Below, one piece after another: positions 27,111 to 35,155 of a stretch of 44,912 bases of DNA (positions within the stretch are counted from its first letter, which is position 1; the number at the start of each line of letters is the position of its first letter). The DNA comes from Actinomycetota bacterium. Lineage in GTDB: Bacteria; Actinomycetota; Actinomycetes; S36-B12. The notes below the pieces were generated by a model. That model was given only the letters and a program-made list of their open reading frames with translations, was not told where the DNA came from and searched no databases. Both the position numbers and the translations under genes were made by a program. The stretch lies in contig JAUXRN010000226.1 of NCBI GenBank assembly GCA_030681835.1, forward strand, positions 1-44,912, given 5' to 3'.

Positions 27111-27144
27111 CGCGAGGGGTCGATGCCGTCGACTCTCGAAGCGG

Positions 27145-27150
27145 TAGCGT
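27145..27150 (+). promoter_or_regulatory. Leaderless-type -10 hexamer of the two-helix peptide gene
   Basis: TAGCGT matches TANNNT and ends six bases before ATG at 27157. The two divergent starts are only 58 bases apart. Confidence 0.5.
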
Positions 27151-27156
27151 CCACGC

Positions 27157-27354
27157 ATGCCGAAGAAGAAGCTCACCGTGTGGAACGTGATCGGGACCGT
27201 GCTGGTTGCTGTGGGGCTGGTGTGGCTGCTTCAGGGCATCGGCCTGTTCGGCGGCAGCGTCATGAGCGGCGTCACGTTCTGGGCCATCATGGGCGTCATC
27301 GCCATCGTCCTGGGCGTGCTCGTCATCATCAAGCCGCCGTCCCCGCGCAAGTAG
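27157..27354 (+). CDS. Small two-helix membrane protein
   Basis: A 65-residue protein with a basic start (MPKKKLTVW) and two hydrophobic segments, about residues 8-29 (WNVIGTVLVAVGLVWLLQGI) and 39-58 (TFWAIMGVIAIVLGVLVII), ending in KPPSPRK. Both termini should face the cytoplasm. Similar short proteins are common in actinobacteria without known function. It starts from its own leaderless-type promoter, divergent from the protease gene. Confidence 0.75.
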   Translation: MPKKKLTVWNVIGTVLVAVGLVWLLQGIGLFGGSVMSGVTFWAIMGVIAIVLGVLVIIKPPSPRK

Positions 27355-27369
27355 CGTCGCACCGAATCA

Positions 27370-27430
27370 CCGAGACCAGCCAATGGCGTCAGACCCGGGG
27401 CACCGGATTGACCTCAGGTGCTGGTCTCGG
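27370..27430. repeat. 61-bp palindromic repeat, copy 1
   Basis: The outer arms CCGAGACCAGC (27370-27380) and GCTGGTCTCGG (27420-27430) are perfectly complementary. The centre GTCAGACCCGGGGCACC, continuing to GGATTGAC, is shared with copy 2 at 27767-27827. Inner arm bases match less well here than in copy 2. It may also stop transcription of the monooxygenase or two-helix genes. Confidence 0.75.
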
Positions 27431-27456
27431 CGGAGTTGCTGGCTCTGCCGACTCCG
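27431..27456 (-). terminator. Small hairpin after the monooxygenase-like gene
   Basis: CGGAGT (27431-27436) and ACTCCG (27451-27456) are complementary and directly adjoin the gene's stop codon at 27457. It stands beside the palindromic repeat. Confidence 0.4.
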
Positions 27457-27744
27457 CTAGCCGATCCCGCGCAGCCGTTCGACGCGCACGGACAGCAGCA
27501 AGGGCTCCCGCGCCGCCAGGAAGTGGCGGGTGTGCGGCTGCTCCTCGTGGGCCACGAACGCGTCCTCGTCCGCGTAGACCTCGATGAAGATGCGTGCGGT
27601 GTCGTCGCCCTCCACCCGCGTCGGCAGGTAGGTCAGTGTGCCGGGCTCATGAGCGGCGATCCCCTCGAGCGTGCGGGCGACCAGTGCGTCGAACTGCTCG
27701 AGCCGATCGGGGCGGACCTGGAATCGCACAACGAGCGCGAACAT
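27457..27744 (-). CDS. Antibiotic biosynthesis monooxygenase (ABM)-fold protein
   Basis: The 95 residues form one ABM/quinol-monooxygenase-type ferredoxin-like domain. They contain MFALVVRFQVRPDRLEQFDALVARTLEGIAAHEPGT, TYLPTRVEGDDTARIFIEVYADEDAFVAHEEQPHTRHFL and a final strand. ABM proteins act as small dimers in cofactor-free oxygenation or haem handling; many are uncharacterised. The ATG at 27744 has GGGAGATG just upstream. The gene is bracketed by the two 61-bp palindromic repeats, an arrangement that could reflect movement or simply terminators on both sides. Confidence 0.8.
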   Translation of the reverse strand: MFALVVRFQVRPDRLEQFDALVARTLEGIAAHEPGTLTYLPTRVEGDDTARIFIEVYADEDAFVAHEEQPHTRHFLAAREPLLLSVRVERLRGIG

Positions 27745-27766
27745 CGCATCTCCCAACCCTGAATGA

Positions 27767-27827
27767 CCGAGACCTGCCCTTGGCGTCAGACCCGGCGCAC
27801 CGGATTGACGCCAAGGGCAGGTCTCGG
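27767..27827. repeat. 61-bp palindromic repeat, copy 2
   Basis: Two perfect 22-base arms (27767-27788 and 27806-27827) surround a 17-base centre that itself contains CCGG-CGCA-CCGG. Length and centre match copy 1. Where the arms differ from copy 1, both sides change together (CCTGC/GCAGG against CCAGC/GCTGG), so pairing is kept. It lies after the sahH stop codon and can act as its terminator. Confidence 0.8.
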
Positions 27828-27836
27828 CTGGGTGCT

Positions 27837-29294
<1,458 letters not shown>

Positions 29295-29466
29295 GCGTGT
29301 CTCCTTCGAGGCGAATGTGGCGCGAACGGCACGAGGCTTCGATGGTTCGCCCGAGAAAGGGAAGGCCGCGACGGGAACCAGGGCTCCGGACCATCGACGA
29401 CGGTCCCAGTCTGCCAGAGAAAGGCCGAATCGGCACATCCGCTCGCCCGTGGCGGACCACCGGCGG
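29295..29466 (-). promoter_or_regulatory. sahH leader with possible three-way junction
   Basis: On the minus strand TCGATGGT (29397 to 29390) pairs with ACCATCGA (29346 to 29339). Inside, GGAGC (29387-29383) pairs with GTTCC (29378-29374), and a shorter CGTC/GGCG pairing follows. It does not show the conserved core of the known SAH riboswitch or SAM riboswitches. An eight-base pairing of this span could arise by chance. Confidence 0.25.
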
Positions 29467-30387
29467 TCAGGGGGCGGGCGTGCGGTCCAGGTCCGGCTCG
29501 AGGAACACGTACCGGGCCGACGGGACCGCGGCACGCAGCGCCGACTCGGCGTCATCGATGTCGCGGGCGATCTCGGTCCCTGAGCCGTTGTGCCGGATGG
29601 CGATCTTTGCCGCCACCAGCAACTCGTCCGGGCCGACGTGCAGCGTGCGCAGGTGGATGACCCGCCGGACCCCGCTGGACGCTTCCAGCGCCGCGCGGAT
29701 GGCGGCGACCTCCTCGGGCAGCGCCCCCTCCCCCACGAGCATCGCGGTCATCTCGATGGCCAGGAAGATCGCGATGATGACGAGCAGGGTGCCGATCCCC
29801 ATGGCGCCGAAGGCGTCGAAGCGGCCGTTGCCCGTGATGACGGACAGGCTGACGCCGAACAGGGCGAGGACGAGCCCGACGAGCGCGCCGGCGTCCTCGA
29901 GCAGGATCACGGGCAGCTCCGGCTGGCGGGCGGCCTTGACGAACCCAACCAGGGACCTGTGCCCGCGCGCCTTGTTCGCCTCCCGAATCGCCGTGCGGAA
30001 GCTGAACGACTCCAGCACGATCGCGATCACGAGGACCAGCACCGCGATCCACCAGTCATCAAGCGGCTCCGGGTACTGCCACTTGTGGAAGCCCTCGTAC
30101 AGCGAGAACAGCCCGCCGACGAGGAAGAGCACGATCGCGACGACGAAGCCATACACATACCGGCGCCGGCCGTAGCCGAAGGGGTGCTGGTCGTCAGCCT
30201 CCTGCTTGGCCCGGCGGTTGCCGATGATCAGCAGGATCTGGTTCCCCGAGTCCGCGACGGAGTGGATCGCCTCGGAGAGCATCGAGGACGATCCGGTGAA
30301 GAAGAATGCGACGAACTTGCTGACCGCGATGCCGAGGTTGGCCAGCAGCGCGGCGATGACCGCGCGCATCCCGCCTTCGGTGCTCAC
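29467..30387 (-). CDS. Cation diffusion facilitator, ZnT9-like
   Basis: The 306 residues have six hydrophobic segments. TM2 carries [13 protein letters not shown] with the usual His-xxx-Asp metal pair, followed by [14 protein letters not shown]. In TM5 the region reads [18 protein letters not shown], with Glu-Asp where classical CDF zinc exporters have a [HD]xxxD pair; this variant is typical of the SLC30A9/ZnT9-like branch. The cytosolic C-terminal domain starts near residue 220 with [34 protein letters not shown]. The GTG start overlaps the manA stop by four bases, so expression follows the mannose operon. Metal specificity is unknown. Confidence 0.88.
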   Translation of the reverse strand: MSTEGGMRAVIAALLANLGIAVSKFVAFFFTGSSSMLSEAIHSVADSGNQILLIIGNRRAKQEADDQHPFGYGRRRYVYGFVVAIVLFLVGGLFSLYEGFHKWQYPEPLDDWWIAVLVLVIAIVLESFSFRTAIREANKARGHRSLVGFVKAARQPELPVILLEDAGALVGLVLALFGVSLSVITGNGRFDAFGAMGIGTLLVIIAIFLAIEMTAMLVGEGALPEEVAAIRAALEASSGVRRVIHLRTLHVGPDELLVAAKIAIRHNGSGTEIARDIDDAESALRAAVPSARYVFLEPDLDRTPAP

Positions 30388-31490
30388 GCCGCCTCCCCCA
30401 CGAACGGCGCTACTGGCGCCGTGACCACCGCGGCGAGCCCGTCGACAGTCACCTGGGCGGAAGGGTCTGGCGCCGCCAGGACGGCCGCCGTGCCCATCCG
30501 CAATTCAACGTCGGCCAGCGATGTCGACACCCGGGCACTCCCCTCGATGAGCAGCACGATCCGGTACTGCCCGGACTCGATCTCGAGCGAGCCAGACCGC
30601 AGCAGCATGGCGGAGAAGGGGGCGCCGTCCGGCGCGATCGGCGCGCCACTGGGCGCGCTGGCCAGGACAGGCACCCGGTCGGGTGCGAGCGCGGCCAGCG
30701 CCTCCTCGACGAAGACATCCTTGGCGGTCAGGCCCAGCCGCAGCACGTTGTCAGAGGAGGTCATGACCTCCAGCCCCGTGCCGGACAGGTAGCTGTGCGG
30801 CACGCCGGCCGGCACGAAGATGCCCTCGCCAGGAGCCAACGCCACGTAGTCCAGGAGCGCCGTGAGAAGCGCGCCAGGATCATGGGGGAACATCGCGGCG
30901 ACACGGGCGTAGGCGGCCGCCTCAGGGCCAGCGAGCCCGGCCCCGGCAACGGCACCGGGCAGCGCCGAGACCGCAGCGCCCGCATCGGGGACCGCCAGCA
31001 AGTCGGTGATCGCGTGGTCCGTCGCCCCGGCCGCGGCGGCCTCAGCGCCAGCCGAGCAGCCGGGCAGCATGGCGAGGATGGCCGCCGCTTGCTCGGGCGC
31101 TCGCCATCCGGCCAGCGCCTCGAACGGCTCCAGCGCGACGAGCATCTCGGTCTTCTCGAACGGATCGGTCAGGACGGTCCGACCCGAGCCGTCCAACTGG
31201 GCATGCCACATCGCCCGGGCCGTCGCGGCAGCGGGGTGGACCTGCACCGACAGCGGGCGGGCCGCGGCGAGCAGCTTGACCAGGATCGGGATGTTGTCGA
31301 CGTCGAAGTGGTCCGCGAGGAGTTCGCCGGTGGGCACGCCGCTACCGTCGATGAGGGGCGAAGGCCCGCCGGGGTGGGCGCCAAACCACAGCTCTGCCTG
31401 GGGGCGTCCGGTGGCCTCGCCTGTCCACGCGACAAGGCCGTCGATCTTGCCCCAGTCGTACTCCTTCACGGCGCCGCGCACGACGAGCAC
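30384..31490 (-). CDS. manA: Mannose-6-phosphate isomerase, type I
   Basis: ManA interconverts fructose-6-phosphate and mannose-6-phosphate, the entry to GDP-mannose. The 368 residues show the type I landmarks: AELWFGAHPGGPS, the zinc ligands in SVQVHP (Gln, His), EKTEM (Glu; more usual HKPEM) and GVPHSY (His), and the C-terminal LEVMTSSDNVLRLGLTAKD. It lies between a Trm112-like gene (two bases away) and the cation transporter (four-base overlap), and shares an operon with pmm. It is cytosolic. The middle (about 165-205) is Ala/Gly-rich and divergent. Confidence 0.93.
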   Translation of the reverse strand: MLVVRGAVKEYDWGKIDGLVAWTGEATGRPQAELWFGAHPGGPSPLIDGSGVPTGELLADHFDVDNIPILVKLLAAARPLSVQVHPAAATARAMWHAQLDGSGRTVLTDPFEKTEMLVALEPFEALAGWRAPEQAAAILAMLPGCSAGAEAAAAGATDHAITDLLAVPDAGAAVSALPGAVAGAGLAGPEAAAYARVAAMFPHDPGALLTALLDYVALAPGEGIFVPAGVPHSYLSGTGLEVMTSSDNVLRLGLTAKDVFVEEALAALAPDRVPVLASAPSGAPIAPDGAPFSAMLLRSGSLEIESGQYRIVLLIEGSARVSTSLADVELRMGTAAVLAAPDPSAQVTVDGLAAVVTAPVAPFVGEAA

Positions 31491-31492
31491 GG

Positions 31493-31720
31493 CTAGGCCT
31501 CGGGGTCCCGTGCTGCCCCGATGCCGCCGGGCCCGGGCGTTGCCTCGTCAAGGAGCATGACCGGGATGCCATCGCGGACGTCGAACCTCGTACGACACCG
31601 GGTGCACACGATCTGGCCGGCCACCCCATCCGCTTCGACGGACGCGTGCTCCGGGCACGGGCAGGCCAGCACGTCCCAGAGTGCAGTGGGCAGGCCGAGG
31701 GCACCCGGGTCGTCAGCCAT
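31493..31720 (-). CDS. Trm112-like zinc-ribbon protein
   Basis: This 75-residue protein matches Trm112-like proteins: LWDVLACPCPEHASVEADGVAGQIVCTRCRTRFDVRDGIPVMLLDEA. It has an N-terminal CPCP and a downstream CTRC that can form a zinc site, followed by the typical YPVRDGIPVM-like block. Trm112 homologues act as partners of methyltransferases in eukaryotes and archaea; the bacterial partner is generally unknown. It overlaps pmm by eight bases and is two bases from manA, a placement also seen in Streptomyces. Confidence 0.85.
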   Translation of the reverse strand: MADDPGALGLPTALWDVLACPCPEHASVEADGVAGQIVCTRCRTRFDVRDGIPVMLLDEATPGPGGIGAARDPEA

Positions 31721-33122
31721 CGGCGCCGCCTCCCCGCATCATCGCCAGCACGTCGTCGCGTACCTCAGCCATCGTCTCGACGTCGCCCGCCTCGACGTTC
31801 AGCCGGAGCAGTGGCTCGGTGTTGCTCGGCCGCACGTTGAACCAGTACTCGGCGCACGACACGGTCAGCCCATCGAGCTCGTCGATGTCGAAGCCAGCGC
31901 GGCCCGCGTAGGCCGAGCGGATCGCGGCGGTGACACCGGCCTGGTCGGCCACCTCCGTGTTGATCTCACCGCTGGCGGAGTACCGGTCATAGGAGGCGAG
32001 GAGGCTCGACAGGGTGGCGCCGGGCGCCGCCTCGCCGAGAGCGGCCAGCACGTGCAGCGCCGCCAGCATGCCCGAGTCGGCCCGCCAGAAATCGCGGAAG
32101 TAGAAGTGGCCCGAGTGCTCGCCGCCGAACACCGCGTCGGTCTCGGCCATCGTCGCCTTGATGAACGAGTGACCGACGCGCGTACGGACAGGCGTGCCGC
32201 CGTTCTCCAGGATCACCTCGGGCACGGCGCGCGAGGTGATCAGGTTGTGAATCACGACTGAGCCCGGGGCCTTGGCCAGCTCGCGGGCCGCGATCAGCGC
32301 CGTCAGGGTCGACGGACTGACGATCTCGCCGCGCTCGTCGACGACGAAGCACCGGTCGGCATCGCCGTCGAAGGCCAGGCCGATGTCGGCCCCGGTCTCG
32401 CGCACGCGCGCCTGCAGGTCGCGCAGGTTCTCCGGCTCGATCGGGTTCGCCTCGTGATTGGGGAAGCTCCCATCCAGTTCGAAGTACATCGGGTCGATGT
32501 CGAGGGGCAACGCCGGCAGGCCCGCATCGGTGCCGAGGACCGCCGGGACGGTGAACCCGCCCATGCCGTTGCCGGCATCGACGACGATGCGCAGCGGCCG
32601 GCTGCCCGAGAGGTCGACCAGGCCGCGAAGGTACGCCGCGTACTCGGCAGTCATGTCCTGCTCGCGGATTTCGCCCACGGGGCCGTCGCCGACCGGCACG
32701 TCGCCGGGCTCGACCATCTCACGGATGGCCCGCAATCCGGAGTCCTGCCCCACCGGCGCGGCCCCCGGCCGGCAGAGCTTGATGCCGTTGTACTGCGCGG
32801 GATTGTGGCTGGCGGTGAACATGGCACCCGGCAGCCCGAGGTGGCCAGAGGCGAAGTAGAGCCCGTCGGTGCTCGCCAGCCCGATCAGGATGACGTCGCA
32901 GCCCTGCTCACGGACCCCCTCGGCGAAGGAGGCCACCAGCGACGGCCCGGAGGGGCGCATGTCATGCGCGATGACGACCGCCCCCGGCCCGCCGTCGGCT
33001 GGAGCGATGCCGAGCACCCGCACGAAGGCGGCACCGACCTCATGGGCGAGGTCCTCGTCGAGCTGGTCGGGGTAGATGCCCCGGACGTCGTAGGCCTTGA
33101 TGACCGCGTCGAGGTTGCGCAC
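31713..33122 (-). CDS. manB: Phosphomannomutase/phosphoglucomutase
   Basis: The enzyme converts mannose-6-phosphate to mannose-1-phosphate through a phosphoserine intermediate. The 469 residues include the active Ser105 in TASHNPAQYNGIK, the Mg-binding loop DGDADRCF (about 255-262), the sugar-binding GEHSGHFYF, and the C-terminal phosphate loop RPSNTEPLLRL. The GTG start lies seven bases after TAGCCT, with no ribosome site, so transcription is probably leaderless and begins the pmm-Trm112-manA-transporter operon. Together with manA and the guanylyltransferase at the right edge it completes the route to GDP-mannose. Confidence 0.95.
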   Translation of the reverse strand: MRNLDAVIKAYDVRGIYPDQLDEDLAHEVGAAFVRVLGIAPADGGPGAVVIAHDMRPSGPSLVASFAEGVREQGCDVILIGLASTDGLYFASGHLGLPGAMFTASHNPAQYNGIKLCRPGAAPVGQDSGLRAIREMVEPGDVPVGDGPVGEIREQDMTAEYAAYLRGLVDLSGSRPLRIVVDAGNGMGGFTVPAVLGTDAGLPALPLDIDPMYFELDGSFPNHEANPIEPENLRDLQARVRETGADIGLAFDGDADRCFVVDERGEIVSPSTLTALIAARELAKAPGSVVIHNLITSRAVPEVILENGGTPVRTRVGHSFIKATMAETDAVFGGEHSGHFYFRDFWRADSGMLAALHVLAALGEAAPGATLSSLLASYDRYSASGEINTEVADQAGVTAAIRSAYAGRAGFDIDELDGLTVSCAEYWFNVRPSNTEPLLRLNVEAGDVETMAEVRDDVLAMMRGGGADG

Positions 33123-33129
33123 GGCGGAC

Positions 33130-33135
33130 AGGCTA
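33130..33135 (-). promoter_or_regulatory. Leaderless-type -10 hexamer of the mannose operon
   Basis: TAGCCT (minus strand) matches TANNNT and ends seven bases before the GTG at 33122. Confidence 0.5.
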
Positions 33136-33163
33136 TCGGCACGTGGCCGAACGCCGAGGTCCG

Positions 33164-33568
33164 CTAGTCGTCGTAGTCGGGCAGCCGCTCCGGCTCAATC
33201 GAATCCACTGACGTCAGCATCCGCAAATGCCCCTTGCGCCCCGTCTCGATCGACCCGGGGGGAACCTCGGTCGGCAGCGGCGTGCCGGGCTCGTAGCGTG
33301 GTCGAGCGGCCTCGCGCACCGCATTGGCCAGCGCCTCGAGATCGTCGCTGCTCGGCTTGAGCGCATCGGGGTCCGGGGTGATCCGGACGATCTCCCAGCC
33401 GAGCGGGGCGGTCATGCGCTCGCTATGCATCGAGCACAGGTCGTAGCAGTGCGGCTCGGCATAGGTGGCGAGCGGCCCGAGCACGGCGGTGGAGTCGGCG
33501 TACACGTACGTCAGCGTGGCCACCGCCGATCCGTTGCAGGACGGCTTGGAGCACCGGCGTCGTGTCAC
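33164..33568 (-). CDS. DUF3499 family protein
   Basis: This 134-residue protein has the family's N-terminus CSKPSCNGSAVATLTYVYADSTAVLGPLATYAEPHCYDLCSMHSERMTAPLGWEIVR. Four Cys and a His are spaced like a zinc-binding module. Its function is not known; the gene is found next to phosphomannomutase and whiB2 across actinobacteria. The GTG at 33568 was preferred because the family starts close to RRCS and because TACCGT, a -10-like hexamer, ends seven bases before it. The C-terminus (RLPDYDD) is acidic. Confidence 0.88.
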   Translation of the reverse strand: MTRRRCSKPSCNGSAVATLTYVYADSTAVLGPLATYAEPHCYDLCSMHSERMTAPLGWEIVRITPDPDALKPSSDDLEALANAVREAARPRYEPGTPLPTEVPPGSIETGRKGHLRMLTSVDSIEPERLPDYDD

Positions 33569-33575
33569 GAAGGAG

Positions 33576-33581
33576 ACGGTA
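33576..33581 (-). promoter_or_regulatory. Leaderless-type -10 hexamer of the DUF3499 gene
   Basis: TACCGT (minus strand) ends seven bases before GTG at 33568 and rules against the longer open frame starting at 33607, inside which it would lie. Confidence 0.5.
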
Positions 33582-33637
33582 ATGGGGAGCGGCGCCTCGG
33601 CCTGCACGGCGCGCCGGGTGCTGCGAGACGGGCCGGA

Positions 33638-35155
33638 CTACCGGTTGGCGACAGCAAGGTCCTGCTGCGCCGTCGGGACGACGACCTCGACGCGCAGCGG
33701 GCTCCAGGGGTAGCCGGTGACCAGGTCGCCGAACCGAGACTGCTCACGGACCCGGTGCGCCACGAGGACGGGGCCCGAGCCCTCGACAGGGGTGACGACG
33801 GCCGTGTACCAGTCGATGCCTGCAGGCGGGCTGAGCTTGATGTAGCGCACCTTGCCCGCACCGATCTTGACGCGCCGCGCCTGCGTCGGGACCGCTGCCT
33901 CCTTGCCCCCGCGGAAGGGCAGGATCGTCACGTCGACCTCGGCCGCCGTGTCCGGTGCGGTGATGGAGATGCGCACGTCGGTGGCCGACCGCACGGGCAG
34001 CCCGCTCACCGCGGACAGGCCGGAGAAGGGCTGCGCTCCGGCCGAGAAGGCGGTCTCGTCCTGAACGCTGCCGCCGAAGAACATCCGCACGCCTGCGACG
34101 ATCGGCACCGTCGAGGTGAGCTCGATGGTGGCCGGGGCTCCTTCGATGACCGGCGCCATGTCGATGGTCACGACCGAGTTGGCCGGGACCTCGAGCGAGT
34201 TGCGATCCACCGGGGCGAAGGTGCCGTCTGGGGTCAGCAGCCGGATCTTGACGATCGCGTCGTCGTCGCCCGGCGCCATGACCGACAGGACCCGGGGGCC
34301 GGCGCCGCTGACGATGCCGGGCACGTAGACCCGCGTGGACGGGCCGGCGGCCTGCGGGATCCAGTCGGTGCCGACCGTGGTCAATCCGACCCGCTGCTCG
34401 TCGTCGACGGAGGCCCCCACGCGACCGGTGCGCACGACCACGTGCACCGCGGTTGCCGCGACTCCGGGGGCCAGCACGTCGAGCCGCTCGACGAGTCGGT
34501 CCTCGCCCTTGATGACCAGGCCACGCCCGCCCGGGGCGTCGATGAGTCCATTGGGGCCGTAGATGAGGACGTCGGCCACGGCGGCCGTCTCGTCCGGGTT
34601 GACCAGGACGATGCGGGTCACCCGGCCGGCGATCGCGCCGCCACCGACGAACCAGAACTCCGAGGCGGCGGGGGCGCAGGCCGTGCTGGCCATGCCGCGA
34701 CCACGGCCCCCGGGGTCGCGCCCCCACTGGTCGGCGACCAGGCCGGGGGCCAACGTGCCCTCGCCGTACGCCTGGATGGCCGGCAACCGGGTGCCGAAGG
34801 CCTCGATCTGCGCCTGGCCACCGGGAACCAGGATCTTCGACGCGGCCGACTCCCTGCCCGGCAGCGTCTCGAGCCCGGCCGCCCCCTCGGCCCCAGGATC
34901 GTCCTGGCCGGGCTGCCCGGGCACGCTGGCCGCAGTGACGCGAACCCCGAGGTCGGTGCCGGCACCGGGCTCGGGGCACAGCAGCACCGTCGAGCCGATC
35001 GGCTCGATCGACGTGGCTCCCTCGCTGAGGGCCGGCACGGGCTGCTGCACCAGCGTGGCCGCCAGGGTCACTACCGCGACGGCCGCCACGGCGACAGCGA
35101 AGGGCCGGGCGCCGGCCAGGGCCGGGCCGGGAGTGAAGCCGCCGCGTCGGATCAT
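33638..35155 (-). CDS. DUF5719 family secreted/membrane-anchored protein
   Basis: The 505 residues begin with a short basic segment and one membrane helix (FAVAVAAVAVVTLAATLV, about residues 20-37). They then form a long beta-rich extracytoplasmic region with no enzyme motif. Segments such as ASTACAPAASEFWFVGGGAIAGRVTRIVLVNPDETAAVADVLIYGPNGLIDAPGG are typical of DUF5719. The family is regularly encoded beside the giant glycosyltransferase, which suggests they work together on an envelope glycan; this is inferred from context. The start is the ATG within TGATG at the glycosyltransferase stop, preceded by GGGAGGAG; a GTG one codon earlier is also possible. Confidence 0.82.
   Translation of the reverse strand: MIRRGGFTPGPALAGARPFAVAVAAVAVVTLAATLVQQPVPALSEGATSIEPIGSTVLLCPEPGAGTDLGVRVTAASVPGQPGQDDPGAEGAAGLETLPGRESAASKILVPGGQAQIEAFGTRLPAIQAYGEGTLAPGLVADQWGRDPGGRGRGMASTACAPAASEFWFVGGGAIAGRVTRIVLVNPDETAAVADVLIYGPNGLIDAPGGRGLVIKGEDRLVERLDVLAPGVAATAVHVVVRTGRVGASVDDEQRVGLTTVGTDWIPQAAGPSTRVYVPGIVSGAGPRVLSVMAPGDDDAIVKIRLLTPDGTFAPVDRNSLEVPANSVVTIDMAPVIEGAPATIELTSTVPIVAGVRMFFGGSVQDETAFSAGAQPFSGLSAVSGLPVRSATDVRISITAPDTAAEVDVTILPFRGGKEAAVPTQARRVKIGAGKVRYIKLSPPAGIDWYTAVVTPVEGSGPVLVAHRVREQSRFGDLVTGYPWSPLRVEVVVPTAQQDLAVANR

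Noticed and set aside
27370-27827. Insertion sequence ends around the ABM gene
   Set aside because: Each element is itself a full palindrome, not a terminal inverted repeat pair, and the enclosed gene is not a transposase; no target duplications were recognised.
29295-29466. Known SAH or SAM riboswitch upstream of sahH
   Set aside because: The conserved core sequences of those classes are not found; only unproven pairing is seen.
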